Positions 37,751 to 49,383 of a DNA stretch of 64,000 nucleotides are shown here, piece by piece. The notes under the pieces were generated by a model. It did no database searches. It was not told where the DNA came from and worked only from the letters and a program-made list of their open reading frames with translations. This DNA is from Saccharum officinarum (lineage: Eukaryota > Streptophyta > Magnoliopsida > Poales > Poaceae): contig CM036215.1 in NCBI GenBank assembly GCA_020631735.1, forward strand, positions 17,262,346 to 17,326,345. Reading direction: 5' to 3'. The translations under genes were made by a program, and so were the position numbers. The number at the start of each line of letters is the position of its first letter. Positions within the stretch are counted from its first letter, which is position 1.

Positions 37751-38233
37751 GAAAGCTTACTGAGAGGGCTATTAGATACCCTTCTTTATCTCTTTTAGAA
37801 GAATTTTAGAATTTTTCTATCTCAATAGGTCTGACAATGGGTCCGATATAATTATTCTCAAATAACACCTTCTCACCAAGTATATCCATATTTATGAAAC
37901 CCATCAAAGAGAAAATATCATGTCAGAAGCAAATGCTATGGAAGTAGTAACTAAAGAAGGAGAAGAAGTAAAACATGAAAATGAGTGAGAGAATCTACCA
38001 TAAGATCTCTCGTTATTGGTGTTCCACTTAATAGAACTTTTATACCACACTTTAGTTTCTTCATTACTATTGATACGTTCATTGTAGTTTGAAGCGTGTT
38101 TCTATTGGTCTTGGGGTTTCTAAATTGGTCTCTTGACCTCTCTTCCGTAGCTCCTTTTACCTCTTCTTAATGAAATGACACAGAGTTTTTCTGTGTCATT
38201 CGAGAAAAAATAAACATAACAATCATATTGAAT
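37751..38233. other. Intergenic, no gene seen
   Basis: AT-rich sequence. The tail around 38165-38210 contains a short palindrome (AATGACACAGAGTTTTTCTG then TGTGTCATT). Confidence 0.4.
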
Positions 38234-38242
38234 TAAAATAAA

Positions 38243-39380
38243 GAGTAAAATGCACGACGGGTCCATTAACTTTTGGAGGGGTGTCATATGGATCCGTCAA
38301 CACTCAAAGTGCATTTTTGAGTCTCTAAACTTTCTATGTTGTGCACTGCAGGTCCATAATGGTTCCGGAGCTTGATATTTTTTCATTGAACCCCTTCCCT
38401 TCTATAACTCTCTTTCAAAATAGCCCCCACAGAGAGAGCGTGAGCGGCTCAGCGGTTACAATCGTCATCGGCGAGGTCCCGTGTGCACTGCGCCATGCTG
38501 TAGACATTCACGAAGGGTGTCACCGCAGCCGAGCCAACCGCGAACATTCATGGGGATGCGTACGCGCCCTCTCCGTGATGTTGCCCATAAGCGCGCCGAG
38601 CCACACCGTGAACTACTCTTGCTGCATCGCGTTCTGCAAGTTCACCAAGGAGACCACCATCTATGCGTCGACGGCGCCGAAGAAGCTCACAATGAAGTGG
38701 CGCAGCTGGCACGCGTCGTAGATGAGTATGGTGCTCTTTTGGCCAGGGCACACTCTGGCCATGTCCTGAGTCGAGCTGTCAAGGCACGCGTGGCAGTTTG
38801 ACGCGTTGACGTCGGCGCGGCACTACATGAGGCCGTACGCCTGGTCGGGCGTGGTGCCGGTGGCGTTCGTGGCGAACCCTGTGGATGCATCGGCAGCGGC
38901 AGGGAGCGATGCGACGTTGAGATCGGCCTGGAACGCTCTGCCGCGCGTTCGTGTTGTTCGGACAACCTGTGTAGAATGGGTTGTTGGCGTTGGCTATTGT
39001 TGCAAGAACGTTGAGATTGGCCTTGGGCGGCTCTGTGTGGTCGACTGCTTGCTGGGCTAGCAGCGGCTTGGCTGCCTGGCGTGGTGGCGACTTGAATGGC
39101 GACAACGTGGCTGTCCTTGCGTGGCCACCTGCTCGCATGGCGACGGTGTGGCCATGTGGCCGCCAGGCGCGGTCACCTAATTAGGTTCTCTCTGTTGGGG
39201 CTATTTTGAAAGAGAGTTTTAGAAGAGAAGAAGTTCAATGAAAAATTACCAAGCTCCCGTACAGGTACGGACCTGCGGTGCACAATATAAAAAGTTTACG
39301 GACCCAAAAATGTACTTTGAGAGTTGATGGACCCAGATGACACCCCTCTAAAAATTAATGACTTGTGGTGCATTTTACTC
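38243..39380. mobile_element. Mutator-like transposon (Pack-MULE type), 1138 bp, 9-bp TSD
   Basis: The terminal inverted repeats are about 150 bp, beginning GAGTAAAATGCAC (38243) and ending GTGCATTTTACTC (39380); the two arms share blocks such as GAGGGGTGTCAT, TGCACTGCAGGTCC-like and TTTTTCATTGAA. Perfect 9-bp direct repeats TAAAATAAA flank it (38234-38242, 39381-39389), the Mutator hallmark. The 750-bp interior is GC-rich, unlike its AT-rich surroundings, encodes no transposase, and carries a captured host-gene-like fragment on the minus strand. Confidence 0.92.
38500..39060 (-). pseudogene. Captured DUF26/Gnk2-like (cysteine-rich receptor kinase type) gene fragment in the Pack-MULE
   Basis: Minus-strand translation near 38690-38810 reads CHACLD...ARVCPGQKSTILIYDACQLR: a C-x2-C pair, a CP, then YDxCxLR, as in the DUF26 (Gnk2-homologous) extracellular domain of cysteine-rich receptor-like kinases and secreted antifungal-type proteins. 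Upstream, near 38950-39040, NLNVLATIANANNPFYTG matches the beginning of such a repeat in another frame. Downstream, WLGALMGNITERAYASP (about 38560) fits the spacer between two repeats. Stops and frame changes break it into pieces, so it is a non-functional captured fragment. Donor gene unknown. Confidence 0.6.
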
Positions 39381-39389
39381 TAAAATAAA

Positions 39390-41278
39390 ACACAACCTAT
39401 TTTACAATATGAAAACCCTTATCACCAGCAGTGTGGTAGACCTGAACCATATTCTATAATCCACATTTCCGAAGCTCAATTATCCACTCAATGATGAAAT
39501 AGTTATAGCGCTTTCAATCACATCTGAATGGAAAAAACCCAACAAAAAAGTATTGGTCTAAGCGAAGATCAAAAATAAAAATAATATTAGTATCGTATAG
39601 TAAATAGGCTAAGATGTTCAAAACAAAATCATGGATATGATTACCAGAAGTATCATTCCATGACCCGTATTATTTGGTATAATACATCCTAGCATATCAT
39701 TGCAGCGCATTGAGGTTTTAGGATCCGGTGCAAGTTTCTAGGATGTGTGAATATCTCATGGGGTGAGGGCTCATACGACATTGACGGATCCGTGCAATCA
39801 CCGGTACACGGGAGTTGCTAAAACCCTGACCCGATGACGTTGCGGGAGGAGGCATGCGTGCAGGGCTGCATTGCGAAGTGTGTTGGAGAAGGCAGATACA
39901 AAGAGGGGAGCTAAATAATATATGAGGAATTATAGGACTTTAGAGAGTGGGGCTGGGAGAAGGTGGTGGGATGGAGGGTGTATTGGTAAGAACATTAACA
40001 TCTTTTAATTTTTTAGATTAATCCACCGTCAATGAGTTTTCTTGCGATTTGCTGTCTTAGTTTCTGAGATAATTTGGCATTTACCATTGGGTTAACTGGA
40101 TCCATGCTGTTACAATTTTCCGTAAGATAAACTATTACTATTTATCTATTTCGAACCGTGTCATTACCATTCTTGCTCTACTTGAACAGTGCCATATTTA
40201 TCTATTTTTGTATTTCCCAAAACGCCCAGTTCTTCTCCCTTGCCATCTCGTGCCTTCTGGTAGTCGAGTCCATCCTATGACCTTTCAGGAGGTCATGACC
40301 TCAGCTTGCCAGTGCTCTCCTTTCCAACACTCTTGACCTCTATCAAGTAATTAGGAAGTGGGCACTCGCGAGCGGGCACCGAGAGGACCGGGAAGATCGT
40401 TTGTGGGGCAAGAAAAACTAGCGCTCTGGGTTGCGTTGGTAATATACAGGAGAAGTCCATTTTTCACTGGCCATCGAACTCGAGTACTAGAAATATTTAA
40501 CTACCGAACTATCAATACCAGTTAAATTAAGTTCACTATTTGGAGTAATTTGGTTAATTTAACTCTACTATATTTGGTACACTATTTGGGTACAGATATT
40601 CTTTATTGGTCTCTAGGTTTAACATATTACAAAATGTTGATTCAAATAAATAACGGGCATGATTACGCGAAAAAACAGTAGTAACCACAGCAAATAGGAT
40701 CCAAATAACCCTAATAAAGCACCCACATATAAATTATATTGTTTTCTAAAACTAGTACTGGTTTCATATTTTCTAATTTAAAATGGATTGTTTATGAGTT
40801 TTAGAAAATAAACCCATTTTTATTATCTTTAGAACGTAAAAGAAACACCTTGAAACCAGTTCGACGACCAAATTTGACAGGTATTGATAATTTGGTGGTC
40901 AAATATTTCTAGATTTAGAGTTGTATATGGCTAGAAAAAAACTCAGAGTATAATTGGATGGTCAAAAATAGTACGGAGAGAGATACAAATTGCAAGGCCG
41001 TAGGCCCAACGTGAAAGAAGAAGAAAGTTACCAGAGATTACTTATATAATAATGGGACAAGGTCTATGTAAACAGCGGGTCTCATTCTACGAACCAGTAG
41101 AGAGAGCTCTTGTTTAAACCTAGTACTACAAGGGAAGGGCCCTTCTATGACATAGAGACTGACAAAAACAGGAATTTCATGTCATTGATTGTCTTTGATA
41201 ACATATAACAGTAAAAAAAAGTGTCATCGCAGAAGGTGGATCACTATCCACTTTCTCTGCAGACAGACCCAATTGTCA
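39390..41278. other. Intergenic, no gene seen
   Basis: AT-rich with scattered short GC-richer pieces. No convincing ORF or element boundary, apart from possible remnants near 40.5-40.98 kb. Confidence 0.45.
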
Positions 41279-41281
41279 TAA

Positions 41282-41565
41282 GAGCATCTTCAAGAGTCTT
41301 TTCAAAATTGACTCTCTAAATTATTATTTGGAGTCATTTGCATAAAATTCGTTTTGTAAATCTTTTCACTCTCTAATAGATTTTTTTATATATTGTGTGC
41401 ACTCTACAGAGTCATTCTTGTTTTCTATCTTTGGCTAGCGAGAAATCCGAAAAGAAGATGGTTATCTTTTGATAACCAATTATTGAAAATGTTGGAGGGT
41501 ATTTTTTTCACCTAAATCTCTAATCCTAGCAATTAGGAAATGTATAGAATCTTTTGGAGTTGTTC
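41282..41565. mobile_element. TAA-flanked MITE (284 bp)
   Basis: Left end GAGCATCTTCAAGAG and right end GGAGTTGTTC are imperfect inverted repeats of the GAGCAACTCCAA type, with TAA at 41279-41281 and 41566-41568. It is related to the element at 37393-37747. Confidence 0.7.
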
Positions 41566-41654
41566 TAAATCTGAATGACAACGGCTCTTCTATCACTAGC
41601 TTATGACGACAATAATTGTCACTAAAGACGTCATGGCATATTAGACAGGGTGTC

Positions 41655-43224
41655 TGAAAGGATCAAGATGCCCAAGAGGGGGTGAATTGGGCTTTTCTAA
41701 AATTTATTGCAAGAATTAAATCCTACAAAGCCATAATCCACCCCTAGTGCTTACAAGTGGTCCTAGTGATTCTACCGATAAAAGTTTTGCAACCTAAGTT
41801 TCAATCCTAGTCTAACATGACAATTCTAGGAATATAAATCAAGCAATGAAAGTAATGCGAGAAAGTAAATTGCTTGAATGTAAAGGGTTAGGAACACAGC
41901 GATGTTTTCCCGAGGTATCGGAGAGTCGTCACTCCCCACTAGTCCTCGTTCGAGCACCCGCGCAAGGGTGTAGCTCCCCCTTGATCCGCTCAAGGATCAA
42001 GTGCTCTCTACGGGCTGATTCTTTGACTCTCCGTCGCGGTGAATCGCCCACAACCGCTCACAAGATGAGTTGGGTCATTCACAAGCTCTGTCAAATGATC
42101 ACCAAGCTCCCGATCACCACCAAGTCGTCTAGGTGATGACGATCACCAGGAGTAACAAGCAAGAACTCTCACTTGACCACAACAAGCCTAATGAGAAGGT
42201 GGATGCACACTTGCTACTCCCTAGTCACTAATGAGGATTCTTAATCTTGAATTTTGAAATCTCAATCCTCACTAAAGCTCTTGCACTCCCTTGCACTTGA
42301 AAAGTGTTTCTCAGCTGAACAAATGAGCAAGGGTCCTCAAATGGAGGGGCAGGGGTTATATTTATACTCCCCCTCAACTCTCCCAACCGTTATCTTCAAA
42401 TCAATCTGAGTCGGGGTCATCGGACGCGCCGGTGCATACCACAGGACGCGTCTGGTGTATACAATTGCGCCTCCTAAACCAAACAGTGCAAACTAGCCGT
42501 TAAGTTATCACTGGACACATGTCAGCGTTCGGTGCATACCCATCGGACGCGTCCATCGACTGTTTTTCCGGTCTGGATGCTTACTAGACCGCAAAGGACA
42601 CGCCTCAGCCGGGCGTCCGATGTGTCACTGGACGCTCATTGTCCGATGCCGCTTTCGCACCGTCGCGTCCAACGCTGCACCTCAGGAGCGTCCGATGCTC
42701 CCTGTCTGCTGATCCGCACAAGACAACACTACACCGGACGCTGGACCAGCGTCCGATGCTCCTGGCTGTAGTGTCCGATGCACCTTTTCCTGCTCCATTT
42801 ACTTCCAATTCAACTTCTTTGTGAATGGCTTTGACTCCCAAGCAGTTTTAGGCAATCTTTGTAGCTACCTAGTGCTAAGTTTGACAAGTGTGCACCACGC
42901 CTAATCATTAGACTTATCTAGGTCAAGCTACCCATCCATGCCCCCCTTAATAGTACGGCCAAAGGAGAAAACGAAAGTCCTAACGACTAATCCGAACGTC
43001 ACTTAACACCTTCGACGTTCGGAACTAACCGTCCTTAACCTTGTCGACCATCCTTTGAAAACCGAAACGATTTCCATCGATAAGGGACATCAAAACCATA
43101 TTGCCCACAATTTTCCATTATCATGACCCAACATTCTATCGTCTCTGCAAAACACACATTAGTTTTGATAATTAATTGTTGTCATCAATCATCGAAACCC
43201 ATTCTAGGGGCCTAGATGCTTTCG
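41655..43224 (-). repeat. Copia 3' LTR (left copy)
   Basis: Element end on the minus strand. It contains the YCGGACGC/GCGTCCG motif cluster at 42419-42785 and is bounded by target duplication GTGTC on its left. Confidence 0.95.
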
Positions 43225-43240
43225 ATCTCCCCCTTTTTGG
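43225..43240 (-). other. Copia polypurine tract
   Basis: On the minus strand AAAAAGGGGGAGAT lies directly before the 3' LTR, the plus-strand primer position. Confidence 0.85.
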
Positions 43241-43674
43241 TGATTGATGACAACCCTGAGTAAGAAGATAGAAATTTGAGGTTTTCAAACATGCTTGGTT
43301 CACATAAGCAATTGCAATGAGAACAAAGAAGTTAGGATTGCTTATGTGCTCCAAGCCAACATGGTGTACTCAAAAGATAAGACATGAAGAGTTAGTACAC
43401 AATAGCATAGCTCATAAGAAATCGGAGTAAAATGCGGAAGCAAGACATTATGAGCTAGAACCAATCAAGTTATATGATATATAATATAGACAAGATAACC
43501 AACATATCACCAAAGTATCTCACACGCACACATATCACACAATGCAAGTGCGGGAATTTAAACATGATAATGCAAAAAGCATGAGAGCATCACACAAAAG
43601 AACCAAATCCCTCTCACAAAGGTCCCCCTAAATCTACATACTCTCTCTCCCCCTTTGGCATCAAGCGCCAAAAA

Positions 43675-46126
43675 CTAAAGGTCGGTTGGTGGAGAAGCAG
43701 ACAAGCCGGAGCGGTGAGAAACTATGAACTGAGCTGCATCACCATCATCTAGACTCGAGTCAGGCCGAGCTGCAAAACCTGTCTGACCCTGTGACTGTGA
43801 AATTGGAGGTGAAGTGGTCTGGGTCGTATCGGCTGCCTCAGAAGTAGTGTGAAGCTGTGTAGTAGCCACTCGAGTCTCTGTATCGGTAGCACGAGCCAGC
43901 AGGGTACCAATCTAGGACGGCTCGGTGGAAGCAACAGATGATGGAATCGTCTCTGTGGTCCTGGTCCTGGTCCCTGTCACTGGTGCAACTGCAGTCTCTA
44001 GGGCTGACACCTCTGAAGTCATAGTGAGAGCTGTGGTCTGAGATGGTGTCGGCTGCCCTGTCAGCTCACTATAGGTATCGTGAAACGCACTTGAGCCTGG
44101 AGGGAAGAGCGGAGACTGAAGCTGGGTCATCGGTGTGAACCCTGTCTGAATAGGCGTGTAACCTGGGGACACAAACGACTGTGGGATCTGCTGAGTAGGC
44201 AAAGTAAACGATTCCAATCCCAGAGGCTGACTGACAAACTATGGCTGACCCTAAAACCCGTCGGGCTGTAACGCTGGAGTCATCTAAAGAGAACCCTGGG
44301 GTAAGGAAATTCCTGTCACCTGCACCAGCTTTGCTGAGTGTGTTGCTACTGTCTCTGAAGCTCGGCCTGCTGACGTTGGATCTCAAGTTGCTGCTGCTGG
44401 AAGGCATCCTGGCGAGAGTGAATCTCTATGAAAGCTACAGCTGACTCCTGAGCCTATCTCTACTGAGCTACCTCCTGACGCTCCTGGGCCGCGGTCAACC
44501 GCTCGAGTAAAGTGAGAACTATAGGGTCGGTGCGAGGGGCTGAGCCTGAGCCACTAGCCTTAGGATCATGAGGCCTAGGTGAGAACCTAGGAGGTGGTCT
44601 GTATTCTATGTTTGAGCTGTCAGAAGTGTCTATAACTTCAACCTCTGCTCCCTAAGTCTCAAGCTATGCCAGCTCTGTCTTAGCTAGATCCCTGACAGCG
44701 GTGTCCTGCTCGGTAGCTATCTCCGGTACCTCTGGCCTGTGACTCTGTCTAGTAGGTGTCCCTCGAGTCACTGAGCGAACTAGCTGTGTAGGGTCATACC
44801 GAGGAAACTTTGTAGTAGTACCTCTCCACTCATCTTTGGCTGGCTGCTCTATGGGATTGACCCCCATGTAGATTAGGAAGGTTAGCCAGTGACAATAGGG
44901 CATGTGTCTCTTGCCCCTGAAGCCCTCAAGAATCACATCCTCAATCTCACAAATCATGAAATCCCAGAGGTCAAACGAAGTCAGTGTAACTAGGTGAAGG
45001 AGAAGCCACTGCTGCAGCCGAGTCAAGCCCTCTCTAAAACCCTCTCGGGGTAAGATAGTCCTCCTCATCATTGCATCTAGAACTCGAGCTGTGGGAGTAA
45101 GATCCCGTGGAAGCCTGCTCGAGCCCTCGCCAAAGTTACCCCTAAAGCAAGGTCGGACGTCGTCCGCAGAGGGTAACTCTCCACCATGGGGTCGGTGAGG
45201 CGGGTCTGTCTCTAGGTAACACAACTAGTGAAGATGGACTATCTGTCTGGGGATCCTCAAGAACGACCGAGCCTCCTCACTATAAATACTGCGAGGAACC
45301 CCAAGGAAACTGAACTCAATGTAATCGTGATCTGGGTCAATCCACACTGTAGCATAGAACTCTCAAATCCAGGACTGCACATACTTCCCACTTCTGCCAA
45401 TCAGGTCTGCTAACCCTAGTAGATACGTCAAGTGAGGATGGATCTGCTCACCAGCAACTCTGACAATCTCCTCAACTGACACAACTCTATGAGGTCCAAA
45501 GGCTGTACCAGTCTCCACATAAGCTCTGAAGAAATCCTCGTGAAGTGCTATGTGGAAGTACTCGACCCCAGGTTGTCTGTCTCTAGGGAACCACACGTCG
45601 AGGTCGACGCACCTCAACTCCTATACCCGTCGAGCTCTGACCCCTCTCAAGTCAATGTCTGCAACTGCTGGAATACGGGGTACTCGGGGTGGAACACGAG
45701 CACCACGTCAGGGTCTATCAACAATAGGTGGCGAAGTCACCTGAGTGCGAGCACATGTGGAGCGCCTGGGATGGATCTGCCCTGTCTCCTTTGGCTGCTG
45801 CTCCTCCTGACTGCCAGGTGTGGGCTCCTCAGCCTCTGCCTTCGTAGCTACCTGTGTAGCCTCAGTACGCGCAAGAGAATCTCTTATGTGCAAGCCACCA
45901 CTCCTGCCACCTCTCTCTGCTCTATCGGCTGCCTCTGCTGCTGCTATGGTTGTATCCATGTCTCTCTCAACTCTAGAACGCTTCCTCGTAGTGGTGACCT
46001 TCTTCTTCCCTTTCGCCTGAGATGGGAGGCGAGATGATGATTGATCGTCGTCACCGGGTCCACCCCTAGCATTCTTGCAACGTGGCATATCTGACACCTA
46101 AACGAGAAACTATCTCTAAAGATCAA
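43675..46126 (-). pseudogene. Envelope-like extra ORF region of the Sirevirus element, broken by stops
   Basis: From about 46097 the minus strand encodes a basic N-terminus (KGKKKVTTTRKRSRVERD), then a conserved middle with HEDFFRAYVETGTAFGPHR (about 45540), SFDLWDFMICEIEDVILEG (about 44960) and LTFLIYMGVNPIE (about 44890), then a Gln/Pro-rich C-terminal part. This is the extra ORF that follows RNase H in Sireviruses, termed envelope-like; its role is unproven. At least 11 in-frame TAG and a few TGA stops interrupt it, with at least one frameshift near 44300-44340. I found no TAA. No intact product is possible. Confidence 0.7.
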
Positions 46127-46943
46127 CTGCAGAACATGAACTCCCCCTAAATCATAGAACCACTACAAGAGACACTGACCGGTATTTGCAAGAGTATCAC
46201 TGCCACTAAGATCACCTGCCCAACTGTCAAGAACTATCGCTGACACTCAAGAGGCTTGGCCTCTGTTCCGTACTCGTGGGCTTGGCCCCAAGTGAACTGT
46301 CGCTGCCTAAAGTGCCAAGCAAATCACAAGGATCACCGACTCACTGCGAAGAGGTAAGAGTGATTGACACACCGGGGCACCTCGGAGTTCAAACAAGGAG
46401 TCTCAAGAATGGACTGCACGAGAGCAAAGCTGGTACAGGGAGGTTCACGAGTACTTGACTACACTGCAAATTAGGGTTTACTAGAAGAAAAGATCAAGAT
46501 AGATTGAAAGGATCAAGATGAAATTGAAGGTACAATGTGGCAAGGTGTCGAGCACCTAAGGGCACAAAAAAGAAGGCTTACCTAGGGGATCAAACACTGG
46601 CCAAGGAAATTGGATGAGGGACGATGACGCTAGGGAACACTCCCAGACGCCGAGATCGAGGAGGTAGAGGAAGAAGATGAAGGTGAGCTTCCCGATGGCA
46701 ACGGTTCCTTCCGGTGAGCTGGGGCGACAAGATGCACGGAGAGGCGTGCACGCGCGGCAAGAAAAGGGCATGGCACACCGGCGGCGTTGGTGGCGGCACG
46801 AGTGATTGAAGAGGAGCCGGTGCGTTGGTGGCGGCGGTGAGCTAGGGTTAGCGCGGGGTGGAGCGGCCACAGATGAAAACAGAGAGAATGAGGGCCCCAA
46901 GCATCAGTCGGAATTTTGAAACCAAACTGCGCCTTTTTCCAAC

Positions 46944-47250
46944 GCATCGGACGCTCCGATGAATTCTATCGGACGCAGCTGAGCTAGTGTCCGATGCGAT
47001 CTAAAGAGGGTAAAAAATGCTCTCAGGGTCATCGGACGTGTCCTACGATGTGCCGTCGGACGTGCACCTGCGTCAGTTGCTTCTGAAGAAATTCTTGGTC
47101 ACATCGGACACTCCGGTGAAAAACCATCGGACGCTCGAAGAACACTGTTGATCGTCCGACGTGAGCTGAACCGCAGCACTCCATATTGTATACACCGGAC
47201 GCATACGGTGAGGAATGTCCAGCGTCCGATGCAGTGTCTGTTGCTGCACA
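46944..47250. repeat. Cluster of TCGGACG/CGTCCGA motifs between pol and the envelope-like region
   Basis: About a dozen YCGGACR/YGTCCGR copies in both orientations occur in 300 bp, for example at 46947, 46970, 46989, 47032, 47057, 47105, 47127, 47153, 47197 and 47224. Reiterated palindromic motifs in non-coding parts are a described Sirevirus trait. Confidence 0.7.
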
Positions 47251-47739
47251 GCGTCCAGAAAAATTTGAAATTCCTTCGTGACGCTTCCTCCCAACCAAGT
47301 TCCAACTCAAAAAAGATCCAAATAAACATCAATTGGAACTGGTATGAGAACACTTCTCTCAAACCCTCAATTTTTCAAGTAATTTGCCATAGGCTAGTAT
47401 TTCTTTTTAAGAAAAATAGGCAATAAACACCCGAGGAGCAACGTATGGCCATGCAATAGAGTTTCTTAACCCTTAGGAGCGTCAAATGCTCTCTCTATTC
47501 ATGGACGAACACAGCGGTTGCTCCAAGCAAAACCGAAAAGAAACGACAAAGCAACACTCATGCAAAAGCAATGCAATACAAGAAGATAAAGCTAGTTGCT
47601 TGTCAAGTTTGATCCACGGTTAGGCTTCTTCACTCCTCTCAATGAGGGTTATCGTAACCGTGTTAGATAAGTCCTAGATGCATTACGGAAATTTAAGCAT
47701 GTCATATATTACAATGCAATGCAAGGGACAACACAAAGC

Positions 47740-49236
47740 TTATTTTTTAAAGTTACTTGAGTCAAGCACATTGAGTTCACTTCTCAACCTACAAAAGGTA
47801 GCTTCATCCAAAGGTTTAGTGAAGATATCCGCTAATTGATCTTCACTTCTTACACCTTCTAGTGATATATCATTTTTAGCAACATGATCCCTTAGAAAGT
47901 GATGACGGATATCAATGTGCTTGGTGCGTGAGTGTTGTACAAGATTATTAGCAATTTTAACGACACTTTCATTATCATATAAAAGTGGCACCTTTTCAAG
48001 AACAACACCATAGTCTAGAAGGGTTTGCTTCATATATAAGATTTGTGCACAACAAGCCCCCGCGGCAATGTATTCCGCCTCGGCGGTGGACAAAGCCACA
48101 CTATTTTGCTTTTTAGATGACCAAGATACTAAAGACCTCCCAAGCAAGTGGCACCCTCCGGATGTGCTTTTTCTATCAATTTTGCAACCGACATAATCCA
48201 AATTGAAATAGCCAACTAGTTGGAATCTATCTCCTTTGGGATACCAAAGACTAATGCTTGGGGTGTGCTTAAGATATCTTAGGATTCTTTTTGCGGCACT
48301 TAAGTGAGGTTCTTTAGAGCAAGCTTGAAAGCGAGCACACATGCACACACTAAACATGATATCGGGCCTAGATGCGGTAAGGTACAACAAACTACCAATC
48401 ATAGAACAGTAGAGAGTTTGATCAACCGGTTTACCTCCCTTATCTAGGTTGAGATGTCCATTTGATGGCATTGGGGTCTTGATTGGCTTACAATCATCCA
48501 TCTTGAACCTCTTGAGAAGATCCTTGGTATACTTCTCTTGAGAGATGAAAATCCCTTCTCTCATTTGCTTGACTTGAAAACCAAGGAAGAATGTAAGTTC
48601 ACCAATCATGGACATCTCGAACTCCTTCGACATCAATTTACCAAATTCCTTGCAATAATCTTCATTTGTTGAGCCGAAGATAATATCATCAACATAGACT
48701 TGACAAATAAAGATCTCCCCATTAAGCTTATTGGTGAATAGTGTGGTGTCGACCTTCCCAATGGTGAAGCCCTTCTCAATGAGGAAGTCCCGAAGGCGCT
48801 CATACCACGCTCTAGGGGCTAGCTTGAGCCCATATAGCGCCTTGGACAACCTATAAACATGATTAGGATATCTAGAGTCTTTAAACCCGGGAGGTTGATC
48901 AACATAGACTAGTTCATTTATGAAGCCATTTAAGAATGCACTTTTAACATCCATTTGATATAATCTCATTTTATGATGCGATGCATATGCAAGAAGGATA
49001 CGGATGGCTTCAAGTCTTGCAACGGGTGCAAAGGTCTCTCCAAAATCATGGCCTTCGACTTGAGAGAACCCCTTTGCAACTAGTCTTGCCTTGTTCCTCA
49101 CAACTATGCCTTGGTCATCTTGCTTGTTGCGGAACACCCACTTGGTTCCAATGACCCTTGCACCTTTTGGACGCTCCTCAAGTGTCCAAACTTGATTACG
49201 GGTGAAGTTGTTCAATTCTTCGTGCATTGCATTCAC
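47740..49236 (-). CDS. Copia reverse transcriptase and RNase H (open part of pol)
   Basis: An uninterrupted 498-residue stretch. RT motifs run from TKWVFRNK and RLVAKGFSQ through [12 protein letters not shown] to the catalytic [11 protein letters not shown] (about residue 180-190). RNase H carries [23 protein letters not shown] and [15 protein letters not shown], ending with [12 protein letters not shown] and a stop at 47740. It copies RNA into DNA and degrades the template strand in the particle. It is only part of a former polyprotein: a stop lies just upstream (about 49247) and another at 49384, so no translation start of its own is expected. Copia-type order (integrase upstream) is evident. 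Confidence 0.93.
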   Translation of the reverse strand: MNAMHEELNNFTRNQVWTLEERPKGARVIGTKWVFRNKQDDQGIVVRNKARLVAKGFSQVEGHDFGETFAPVARLEAIRILLAYASHHKMRLYQMDVKSAFLNGFINELVYVDQPPGFKDSRYPNHVYRLSKALYGLKLAPRAWYERLRDFLIEKGFTIGKVDTTLFTNKLNGEIFICQVYVDDIIFGSTNEDYCKEFGKLMSKEFEMSMIGELTFFLGFQVKQMREGIFISQEKYTKDLLKRFKMDDCKPIKTPMPSNGHLNLDKGGKPVDQTLYCSMIGSLLYLTASRPDIMFSVCMCARFQACSKEPHLSAAKRILRYLKHTPSISLWYPKGDRFQLVGYFNLDYVGCKIDRKSTSGGCHLLGRSLVSWSSKKQNSVALSTAEAEYIAAGACCAQILYMKQTLLDYGVVLEKVPLLYDNESVVKIANNLVQHSRTKHIDIRHHFLRDHVAKNDISLEGVRSEDQLADIFTKPLDEATFCRLRSELNVLDSSNFKK

Positions 49237-49383
49237 CCAATCCAGATCTTAAAGAGCTTCATCTACATTCTTAGGCTCAAGACAAGAGACAAAAGAGTGA
49301 TGTTTAACAAAGAAAGCAAGCTTTTGAGATCGAGTCATTACACCCTTTGTTAGACTCCCTATGATGAGATCTTGTGGATATGC

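Noticed and set aside
46556..46947. Minus-strand frames of about 110 residues between pol and the envelope-like region
   Set aside because: They are open in several frames at once and start outside the conserved envelope-like ORF. They are probably Copia spacer sequence rather than a gene.
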